A DNA stretch of 5,933 nt, taken from Gammaproteobacteria bacterium (lineage in GTDB: Bacteria > Pseudomonadota > Gammaproteobacteria > DSM-19610). Where the stretch lies: contig DRQL01000282.1 of assembly GCA_011371465.1 (NCBI GenBank), positions 1 through 5,933 of the forward strand, in the 5' to 3' direction. The position numbers and the translations under genes were made by a program. Below, one piece after another: positions 1 to 5,233 of the stretch; position 1 is the first letter of the stretch; every line of letters begins with the position of its first letter. Below the pieces are notes generated by a model. It had not been told where the DNA came from and made no database searches. It was given only the letters and a program-made list of their open reading frames with translations.

Positions 1-347
1 CGGGCGACCTGTACCTGGAAATCGAATTCACCCCGCATTCGATCTACCGGGTCGAGGGACGCGACCTGTACCTGGACCTGCCGGTGGCTCCCTGGGAAGC
101 CGCGCTCGGCGCCACGGTCAAGACACCGACGCCGGGCGGCATCGTCGACCTCAAGATTCCGGCCGGCATGTCGGGCGGCAAAAAGATGCGCCTCAAGGGT
201 CGTGGTATCCCCGGCAAGCCACCGGGTGATATCTACGTTACACCACGGATTACCGTGCCACCGGCCAATACCGACAAGGCCAGGGAGCTCTACCGGAAGA
301 TGGAGCAGGAACTGGCCTTCAACCCGCGCAGCAAACTGGGAGTCTAG
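1..347 (+). CDS. cbpA: CbpA, DnaJ-class co-chaperone (C-terminal part, cut by left edge)
   Basis: This is the last ~115 codons of a CbpA-type J-domain protein. The open frame enters from the left edge (reading GDLYLEIEF from base 3) and ends at TAG 345-347. The family stimulates the DnaK ATPase, delivers unfolded clients, and in E. coli CbpA also binds curved DNA in the nucleoid. What is visible is the second beta-sandwich substrate-binding domain (CTD2): the GRDLYLDLPVAPWEAALGA segment, the KIPAGMSGGKKMRLKGRGIP segment, then PPGDIYV, and a C-terminal end NPRSKLGV typical of the family. The J domain and the first CTD lie outside the window, so the HPD motif cannot be checked. An internal GTG at 84 could open a shorter frame, but the homology runs upstream of it without a break, so it is not the start. 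The cbpM gene follows after 6 bp, which supports CbpA over generic DnaJ; the visible part lies beyond where a DnaJ zinc finger would be, so its absence is not informative. Confidence 0.93.
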   Translation, partial: GDLYLEIEFTPHSIYRVEGRDLYLDLPVAPWEAALGATVKTPTPGGIVDLKIPAGMSGGKKMRLKGRGIPGKPPGDIYVTPRITVPPANTDKARELYRKMEQELAFNPRSKLGV

Positions 348-353
348 TGCCTT

Positions 354-656
354 ATGAACAGCAAAGTACTGAGTGGAATCGTACTGGATGAAGAGACGTT
401 GCTGTCACTGGGCGACCTCTGCCAGGCCTGTTCCCGCCACGCGGAATGGATCGTGGAACTGGTGGACGAAGGCATCCTGCAACCCACCGGGCGGCGCCAG
501 GAACAATGGCGTTTCCCCGGCACCAGCCTGCAGCGCGCCCGTACCGCCCTGCGCCTGCAGGAAGACCTGCACATCAACCTGGCAGGCGTAGCCCTGGCGC
601 TGGACCTGATGGACGAAATCGAGTCCCTGCGGGCGCTGGTGCGGCGACTGGAATAG
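354..656 (+). CDS. cbpM: CbpM, chaperone modulator
   Basis: A 100-residue protein matching the CbpM family in length (E. coli CbpM is about 101 aa) and in pattern. In E. coli, CbpM binds the J domain of CbpA and blocks both its DNA binding and its co-chaperone action. The MerR-like fold is visible: a helix with LGDLCQACSRHAEWIVELVDEGIL at about 19-42, the short loop and strand QPTGRRQEQWRF at 43-54, then long helices with RARTALRLQEDLHINLAGVALALDLMDEIESL at about 61-92. The 'ALDLMDEIESLRALVRRL' end mirrors the family's terminal coiled helix. The ATG at 354 lies 6 bp after the cbpA stop, with a GGGAG Shine-Dalgarno candidate at 338-342 inside the cbpA 3' end (spacing 11 nt, somewhat long), so the two genes are probably co-transcribed. 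The gene ends at TAG 654-656. Confidence 0.92.
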   Translation: MNSKVLSGIVLDEETLLSLGDLCQACSRHAEWIVELVDEGILQPTGRRQEQWRFPGTSLQRARTALRLQEDLHINLAGVALALDLMDEIESLRALVRRLE

Positions 657-688
657 CTCGCCTGCTGACCGATCCATTGACCCGAAGA

Positions 689-733
689 GGACGGCCATCG
701 CCAGGCGATCCGTCCGGCGGATTCATCGTTTTT
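689..733 (+). terminator. Possible Rho-independent terminator after cbpM
   Basis: Two competing hairpins lie 33-66 bp past the cbpM stop. The first has arms GGACGG plus ATCGCC (689-694, 697-702) pairing with GGCGAT plus CCGTCC (704-709, 710-715) around a one-base loop, with CC bulged at 695-696. The second is ATCCG 708-712 with CGGAT 718-722. A run of five T (729-733) follows the second hairpin by 6 nt, further than the classical immediate U-tract, so the call is moderate. On the minus strand the same hairpins have no T-run after them, so they would not serve acr3. Confidence 0.4.
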
Positions 734-813
734 GTACCGGCCGGCCCGTGCTCGAGAATCTATAGTTACGCTCGCAATGAGGGATAAATCCGGGCGTTTG
801 TTCAGCGCAGGAT

Positions 814-1947
814 TCAATGTTCACCATGCAGATGCAGATCGACCGGGCAGCATTCCTCGTAGCCCGGCACACCCTCACGACGCTCGTACCAGCCCCTTGA
901 ACGATTCACGATGCCCACGGCTACCAGCATCACCGGCACTTCGATGAGCACACCGACCACGGTGGCCAGTGCGGCACCGGACTGGAAACCGAACAGGGCG
1001 ATGGCCGTAGCCACGGCCAGCTCGAAAAAGTTGCTGGCGCCGATCAGCGCCGAAGGTCCGGCGATACAATGCGGTGAACGCACCGCGCGGTTAAGCAGGT
1101 AGGCAAGGCCTGAATTGAAGAACACCTGGATCAGGATCGGCACCGCCAGCAGCACAATGATCAACGGCTGGGCAATGATCTGCTCCCCCTGGAAACCGAA
1201 CAACAGCACCAGGGTGGTAAGCAGCGCCAACAGCGATACCGGGTGCATGCGGTCAAGCACCCGCTGCAAACGCAGGTACCCATGCTCGCCCTTGAGCAGG
1301 ACATTACGCCAGGCATTGGCGATCACCAGCGGTACTACGATATAAACCAGTACCGACAGCAGCAAGGTATCCCACGGCACGGTGATGGCCGACAGGCCGA
1401 GCAGCAGCCCGACAATGGGCGCAAAGGCAAAGATCATGATGACGTCGTTGAGTGCGACCTGCGACAGGGTGAAATGCGGCTCCCCGTTGGACAGGTGGCT
1501 CCACACAAACACCATGGCGGTACAGGGCGCTGCCGCCAGGATAATCAAACCCGCGATGTAACTGTCGATCTGGTCAGCCGGCAGCCAGCTCCGGAACAGG
1601 CCGCCGATAAACAACCAGGCCAGCAATGCCATGGAAAACGGTTTCACCGCCCAGTTGACGAATAGCGTTACGCTGACGCCACGCCAGTGTGCCCGCACCC
1701 CCTTGAGCGCATGCAGGTCGATCTTGAGCAGCATGGGAATGATCATCAGCCAGACCAGCAGCGCTACCGGCAGGTTGACCTCGGCGATTTCCAGCCTGCC
1801 GATGGCGTGAAAGGCGTCACTGAAAAAGTGACCCAGCGCGATACCGGCGACAATGCACAGGAACACCCAGACGGTCAGATAACGCTCAAAGAGGCCCATA
1901 CCGGCACCAGCCGCTTTTTTTGCCGTGGTTTCGCACTGGGCGCTCAT
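814..1947 (-). CDS. acr3: Acr3-family arsenite efflux transporter
   Basis: A 377-residue inner-membrane protein of the Acr3 (arsenical resistance-3, BART superfamily) type, which exports arsenite using the proton motive force. About ten membrane segments are visible, near 23-40, 58-76, 92-115, 130-150, 163-184, 192-212, 236-255, 261-283, 300-320 and 326-347. The family hallmarks are present: the APCTAMVFVWSHL motif with the arsenite-site cysteine C142, the FNSG motif at 277-280, and ASNFFELA with conserved glutamate E309. The start ATG (1945-1947) overlaps the arsC stop by 4 bp (ATGA), indicating translational coupling, and this supports the first Met over M17. The gene ends at TGA 814-816. 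An oddity is the hydrophilic C-terminal tail with C366-C367 followed by HLHGEH, a cysteine/histidine-rich end beyond the last membrane segment. As the last gene of arsR-arsC-acr3 it should be induced with the operon. It is clearly Acr3 and not ArsB, which has about 12 segments and a different sequence. Confidence 0.95.
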   Translation of the reverse strand: MSAQCETTAKKAAGAGMGLFERYLTVWVFLCIVAGIALGHFFSDAFHAIGRLEIAEVNLPVALLVWLMIIPMLLKIDLHALKGVRAHWRGVSVTLFVNWAVKPFSMALLAWLFIGGLFRSWLPADQIDSYIAGLIILAAAPCTAMVFVWSHLSNGEPHFTLSQVALNDVIMIFAFAPIVGLLLGLSAITVPWDTLLLSVLVYIVVPLVIANAWRNVLLKGEHGYLRLQRVLDRMHPVSLLALLTTLVLLFGFQGEQIIAQPLIIVLLAVPILIQVFFNSGLAYLLNRAVRSPHCIAGPSALIGASNFFELAVATAIALFGFQSGAALATVVGVLIEVPVMLVAVGIVNRSRGWYERREGVPGYEECCPVDLHLHGEH

Positions 1948-2378
1948 GTACCGGTCCCCTGCTGTTCCTGTACCAGGCGCGCGACCAGGTCCTGCACCCG
2001 CTCACGGACTTCATCCCGCGTGGCGCGAAACACGGCCAAGATCTCTGCGTCACTACCGCTCGCCCTGGCCGGGTCGTCGAGCGGCCAGTGCTCCTTGCGC
2101 GTGCTGGCCGGCAGCACGGGACAGTGTTCGTCGGCGTGGCCACAGACGGTAACCACCACGTCAGCGGATTCAATCATGGCATCGGTGACCTGCGTGGATT
2201 CCTGCGCGGATATATCCACACCCGCTTCCTGCATCACTGCGATCGCGCGGGGATTTTTCCCATGGCGCTCGATACCGGCCGACTCGACCTTCCAGCCTGC
2301 AGGTGCAAACTGTTTTGCCCAGCCTTCCGCCATTTGGGAACGGCACGAATTGCCGGTGCACAGAAACAGAAGATTCAT
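1944..2378 (-). CDS. arsC: Arsenate reductase, thioredoxin-coupled (LMW-PTP fold)
   Basis: A 144-residue ArsC of the low-molecular-weight phosphatase type, which reduces arsenate to arsenite in the cytoplasm and is recycled by thioredoxin. The N-terminal P-loop CTGNSCR (residues 7-13) is the CX5R anion-binding motif with nucleophile C7. The two relay cysteines are C79 and C86 in VCGHADEHCP. The spacing C7-C79-C86 equals that of the plasmid pI258 enzyme (C10-C82-C89), so the full three-cysteine relay is intact. HWPLDDPARASG at 97-108 is the family's acid loop. It differs from the glutaredoxin-linked R773-type ArsC, which has a different fold. The start ATG 2376-2378 has a good Shine-Dalgarno (GAGGA, 2386-2390) at 7 nt. 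The gene follows arsR by 49 nt and overlaps acr3 by 4 bp. The C-terminal residues after ~135 (QEQQGTGT) look unstructured. Confidence 0.95.
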   Translation of the reverse strand: MNLLFLCTGNSCRSQMAEGWAKQFAPAGWKVESAGIERHGKNPRAIAVMQEAGVDISAQESTQVTDAMIESADVVVTVCGHADEHCPVLPASTRKEHWPLDDPARASGSDAEILAVFRATRDEVRERVQDLVARLVQEQQGTGT

Positions 2379-2385
2379 TCAGAAT

Positions 2386-2390
2386 TCCTC
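2386..2390 (-). promoter_or_regulatory. Ribosome binding site of arsC
   Basis: GAGGA on the minus strand, 7 nt upstream of the arsC ATG. It is a strong Shine-Dalgarno in the 49-nt arsR-arsC gap, so arsC can initiate independently of arsR, unlike acr3, which overlaps arsC. Confidence 0.7.
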
Positions 2391-2427
2391 ACTAACCATG
2401 AAAACCGTTTCGATCAATGGATACCGG

Positions 2428-2781
2428 TCAGGCGCAGCAGGCGGCACCCGGTCGGTTCGGCATCTCTGCCAGGGCCGCGCGGTCCGCAACAAACGGCGCC
2501 TGTTCCGCCACGCCCTGTGCCGTATCCGCCAGCACCTGCTGTGCCCAGCCGGGTAAATCCGCAGACAGCCGGTAATACACCCACAGGCCCTGGCGGCGGT
2601 CGCTGACCAGGCCCCACTGGCGCAAATGGGCCAGGTGGCGCGAAATCATCGGCTGGGAGACGTCCAGCGCGTGATTCAATTCGCATACACACAACTCCCC
2701 TTCCTCGTGCAGAAGCAGCAGCGCGCGCAATCGCAGCGGGTGGGCCAGGGCGGTGAAAAGGGTTTCGGGGTCAATATGCAT
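2428..2781 (-). CDS. arsR: ArsR/SmtB-family arsenic-responsive repressor
   Basis: A dimeric winged-helix repressor of the ars operon that releases DNA on binding As(III). I choose ATG 2779-2781 (117 aa, beginning MHIDPETLFTALAHPLRLR). An in-frame ATG at 2803-2805 would add MENHILLG but lies inside the palindromic operator, between the -35 and -10 elements, and has no Shine-Dalgarno. In the 117-residue numbering, the metal-sensing motif ELCVCEL gives C31 and C33 at the start of helix alpha-3, as in R773 ArsR; the third cysteine of that motif (CVCDLC) is Asn here. The recognition helix SQPMISRHLAHLRQWGLV is at about 42-59 and the wing DRRQGLWVYYRL at 61-72. The long C-terminal helix ends in an extra pair, C115-C116, in GAACCA. 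The gene ends at TGA 2428-2430. It is the first gene of the operon and lies immediately behind its own operator, so it is almost certainly autoregulated. Confidence 0.93.
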   Translation of the reverse strand: MHIDPETLFTALAHPLRLRALLLLHEEGELCVCELNHALDVSQPMISRHLAHLRQWGLVSDRRQGLWVYYRLSADLPGWAQQVLADTAQGVAEQAPFVADRAALAEMPNRPGAACCA

Positions 2782-2788
2782 ACCCAAC

Positions 2789-2810
2789 AATATATGGTTT
2801 TCCATATATT
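2789..2810. promoter_or_regulatory. Perfect palindrome, probable ArsR operator
   Basis: A perfect inverted repeat of two 9-bp arms, AATATATGG (2789-2797) and CCATATATT (2802-2810), around TTTT (2798-2801). It lies directly upstream of the preferred arsR start and fills the spacer of the predicted arsR promoter, so a bound dimer would block RNA polymerase. ArsR-family operators are typically AT-rich dyads in this position. A further CATATATT copy at 2819-2826 repeats the right half-site 16 bp downstream on the plus strand. The dyad is seen directly; the assignment to ArsR is inferred from position. Confidence 0.78.
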
Positions 2811-2817
2811 ACGTCAA
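2789..2817 (-). promoter_or_regulatory. Predicted sigma-70 promoter of arsR-arsC-acr3
   Basis: On the minus strand, TTGACG (2817-2812) as the -35 element is followed after exactly 17 bp by TATATT (2794-2789) as the -10 element, each one base from consensus. A transcript would start near 2782-2781, on or next to the A of the ATG at 2781. The spacer is occupied by the palindromic operator. No better promoter was seen between 2820 and 2987. Confidence 0.72.
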
Positions 2818-2865
2818 GCATATATTTAATTGCGGATAAGGGCGGGGAATGGCACTTGGGGGGAT

Positions 2866-2952
2866 TTGTTGGGTTACGCTGCGCTAACCCAACCTACGGA
2901 AATACGAACAGCGGCACCATGCAGGTTGGGTTAGCGCAGCGTAACCCAACAA
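2866..2952. repeat. Two 30-bp dispersed-type repeats in perfect inverted orientation
   Basis: The arms at 2866-2895 and 2923-2952 are perfect reverse complements over 30 bp, separated by 27 bp (2896-2922). Each arm is itself a hairpin: TTGGGTTA and TAACCCAA (8 bp each) flank CGCTGCGC. The element can therefore form one long stem or two small hairpins. From memory, sequences of this GTTGGGTTACGCTGCGC type occur as dispersed intergenic repeats in many environmental proteobacteria; no search was run. It sits 35 bp beyond the ybhR stop and 49 bp upstream of the arsR -35 box, where it could limit read-through from the ABC operon, stabilise the mRNA 3' end or simply be a mobile repeat. No T-run follows on either strand, so it is not a classical intrinsic terminator. 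Confidence 0.88.
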
Positions 2953-2987
2953 TGTCGAATAAAAGCATAGCATCCCCTGCCACGACA

Positions 2988-4103
2988 CTAGTTCATCCGA
3001 TGCCGAAACAACCACCCCGCCACGGCCAGTGTCACCACCGCGATAATGGCCATCGGCCAGTACTGGTTGAACAGCAGGTCATAGGAATCCCCTTCCAGGA
3101 AGACACCGCGCAGAATGATCAGGAAATATCGCAGCGGATTGACATAGGTCATCTGCTGCACGATTTCCGGCATATTGGATATCGGTGTGGCGAAACCGGA
3201 CAGGATGACCGAAGGGACCAGGAACAGGAAGGCCCCGAGTATGCCCTGCTGCTGGGTGACCGCCAGCGAGGAAATCATCAGGCCGATACCCACCGCGGAC
3301 AGCAGGAACAGGAACATGCCCAGGTACAGCGCACCCAGGCTGCCGCGCAGCGGTACCTCGAACCAGTAGATGGCCACCAACAGGATGAAAGTGCCTTCGA
3401 CCAGCCCGATCAGGATGCCGGGGAAGGACTTGCCGATGAGGATTTCAACCGGCCGCATCGGTGTCACCAGCAGCTGGTCGAAGGTACCGGCCTCGCGTTC
3501 TCGCGCGACCGAAAGCCCGGTAACAATGGTGGTGATCACCAGCGTCAGCAGTCCCACGATGCCCGGCACGATGAACCAGCGCGACAGCAGATTTTCGTTG
3601 TACCAGGGCCGGATCTGCAGTTCCGCAGGTGGCCCGCGCAGGCCGTGCTGGTGCGACCATTCGATATTGAAATCCGTGAAGATGGTGCGCAGGTAACCCA
3701 GTGTGAGTAACGCGGTATTGGAGTTTCGACCATCGATAATGACCTGTGCCGGTGCGGGTTTGCCGCGTTTCAGGTATTCGCTGAAGCGGGGCCCCAGGTG
3801 CAACACCACCAGGACGTCCCTGTTATCGATCAGCGGGGTGATCTGTTCATCGTGATCAATAGCGGTAATCAGTCGAAAATGCGGTGAACCGGTAATACGC
3901 GTTACCAGCTCCCTGGACGGAACGCTGCGGTCCTCGTTGTAGACGGCCAGCGGGATATCGTTCAGGTCAAACGTCGCGGCATAACCGAAAATAATCAGCT
4001 GGGCGATCGGTGGCCCGATCAGCACGATGCGGCTTTGCTTGTCGCGCAGTACGGCCAGCAGTTCCTTGATCGCCAGCGCCAGGATGCGTTGCAGGGTATT
4101 CAT
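2988..4103 (-). CDS. ybhR: ABC-2 type exporter permease, YbhR-like
   Basis: A 371-residue integral membrane subunit of a YbhGFSR-type ABC exporter, close in length and pattern to E. coli YbhR (about 368 aa). One membrane helix lies near 25-43. A large periplasmic domain follows (about 45-175), containing the family segment VIIDGRNSN (121-129) and PWYNENL (166-172). Five more segments lie near 178-198, 225-248, 257-280, 288-308 and 349-366. The ABC-2 signature REREAGTFDQLLVTP at 201-215 is the cytoplasmic coupling region for the ATPase. The start ATG 4101-4103 overlaps the ybhS stop by 4 bp (ATGA). The gene ends at TAG 2988-2990 and is the last of the operon. With YbhS it should form the membrane channel. 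The E. coli complex has been linked to drug efflux and Na+/H+ exchange; the substrate here is unknown. Confidence 0.9.
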   Translation of the reverse strand: MNTLQRILALAIKELLAVLRDKQSRIVLIGPPIAQLIIFGYAATFDLNDIPLAVYNEDRSVPSRELVTRITGSPHFRLITAIDHDEQITPLIDNRDVLVVLHLGPRFSEYLKRGKPAPAQVIIDGRNSNTALLTLGYLRTIFTDFNIEWSHQHGLRGPPAELQIRPWYNENLLSRWFIVPGIVGLLTLVITTIVTGLSVAREREAGTFDQLLVTPMRPVEILIGKSFPGILIGLVEGTFILLVAIYWFEVPLRGSLGALYLGMFLFLLSAVGIGLMISSLAVTQQQGILGAFLFLVPSVILSGFATPISNMPEIVQQMTYVNPLRYFLIILRGVFLEGDSYDLLFNQYWPMAIIAVVTLAVAGWLFRHRMN

Positions 4104-5233
4104 GCGTCCAGCCGTTTGTGGAATTTACGGCGTGCCAGGCCGAGGAATATCAGCATCATCACCAGCAGTGCAGCGCTGTTACTCAGCACAATGGGCCAGA
4201 TATCGCCGGCCAGGAACAGGGTTTGCAGGATCGCCACGTAGTAACGCGCCGGTACGATATGGGTGATGACCTGGATGGCCTCGGGCATGGAGCTGATCTG
4301 GAAAATAAACCCGGACAGGATAAAGGCCGGCAGGAAGGTAATGACAATCGAGACCTGCCCGGCAACAAACTGGTTTTTCGCCACCACGGAGATCAGCAGG
4401 CCCATGCCCAGCGCCACCAGCATGAACAGCGCCGAGGCGGCGGTCAGTGCCCAGAACGATCCGCGCAACGGCACGTCAAACTGCCACAGCGCCATCGCCA
4501 CACTCAGCAACATGCCACCCATGCCCAGCAGGAAATACGGCACCAGTTTGCCCACCACCATCTCGCCGATGCGGATCGGCGTCACCATCAGCGCTTCCAT
4601 GGTGCCGCGCTCCCATTCACGCGCCACCACCATGGAGGTCAGCATGGCGCCAATCAGGGTCATGATGACAGCGATCAGGCCCGGCACCAGGAAATTGCGG
4701 CTGCGCACCGCGGCGTTGAACCAGATGCGCGGTTCGAGCACCACGGGCACCTGCAGTTCCACGCCCTGGCTGCGCGCAAAGTCAACCAGCCAGGTCTGCC
4801 ATACCCCCTGGATGTATCCTTCGGTGATGCGCGCCTGGTTGGCGTCGACACCGTTGACGATGACGCCGATGGGCGCATCCCCCTGCGACAGCAGGCGACG
4901 ACTGAAATCGTTGCGCAGCCAGACGATGCCGAATACCTCGCGCAGGTCGAAGGCCTGCTGGGCGGCCTGGATATTCTCAAACGGTCGTGGATCGAAATAC
5001 TCGGAATGCTGGAACGCACCGACCAGGCTGGCAGTATTGGCATCCGCCTGTTCCACCACCATGGCCAGCGGCACGTTGCGCGCGTCCAGCGATACGCCGT
5101 AGCCGAACAGCAGCAACAGCACCACCGGCATGACAAAGGCAATGGCAATACTGGACGGGTCGCGCAGGATCTGCAGGCTCTCCTTGCGGATCATGCCACG
5201 CAGCCGCATGCGCCTGGTGGCCAACGGCGTCAT
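4100..5233 (-). CDS. ybhS: ABC-2 type exporter permease, YbhS-like
   Basis: A 377-residue permease, the same length as E. coli YbhS, paired with YbhR. A cytoplasmic N-terminus with KESLQILRDPSS (17-28) leads into a membrane helix near 29-47 (VVLLLLFGYGVSLD). A periplasmic domain covers about 50-178, including RIWFNAAVRSRNFLVPG (169-185). Five more segments lie near 182-203, 228-250, 260-284, 291-312 and 346-366. The coupling motif REWERGTMEALMVTP at 205-219 is diagnostic of the ABC-2 group. The downstream LSGFIFQISSMPEAIQ (306-321) and IVPARYYVAILQTLFLAGD (326-344) match the family closely. The start at 5231-5233 overlaps the ATPase stop by 4 bp (ATGA) and the 3' end overlaps ybhR likewise, so all three subunits are translationally coupled. 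YbhS and YbhR are paralogues with the same layout but low identity. Confidence 0.91.
   Translation of the reverse strand: MTPLATRRMRLRGMIRKESLQILRDPSSIAIAFVMPVVLLLLFGYGVSLDARNVPLAMVVEQADANTASLVGAFQHSEYFDPRPFENIQAAQQAFDLREVFGIVWLRNDFSRRLLSQGDAPIGVIVNGVDANQARITEGYIQGVWQTWLVDFARSQGVELQVPVVLEPRIWFNAAVRSRNFLVPGLIAVIMTLIGAMLTSMVVAREWERGTMEALMVTPIRIGEMVVGKLVPYFLLGMGGMLLSVAMALWQFDVPLRGSFWALTAASALFMLVALGMGLLISVVAKNQFVAGQVSIVITFLPAFILSGFIFQISSMPEAIQVITHIVPARYYVAILQTLFLAGDIWPIVLSNSAALLVMMLIFLGLARRKFHKRLDA

Noticed and set aside
657..813. Spacer between cbpM and acr3 searched for a small gene, tRNA or promoter
   Set aside because: Apart from the candidate terminator hairpins, only a TATAGT-like box near 770 without a matching -35 and a GGCCGGCC palindrome near 740 were seen. 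Open frames through here run into the antisense of acr3 and lack ribosome binding sites.
2380..2400. Six-codon open frame (ATG to TGA) just upstream of arsC, a possible leader peptide
   Set aside because: It has no ribosome binding site of its own and contains the arsC Shine-Dalgarno; too short to distinguish from chance.
1687..2556. Plus-strand open frame of 289 codons antisense to acr3, arsC and arsR
   Set aside because: It crosses three genuine genes on the opposite strand and has no recognisable domain; a coding shadow.
2866..2952. Inverted repeat considered as a CRISPR fragment or intrinsic terminator
   Set aside because: There are only two units, in opposite rather than direct orientation, so not a CRISPR array. 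No T-run follows the stem on either strand, so it is not a standard intrinsic terminator.
2856..3710. Plus-strand open frame of 284 codons starting in the repeat region and running antisense to ybhR
   Set aside because: Low-complexity Gln/Arg/Asp/His composition, starts inside the inverted repeat, no Shine-Dalgarno, and lies opposite a well-supported permease gene.
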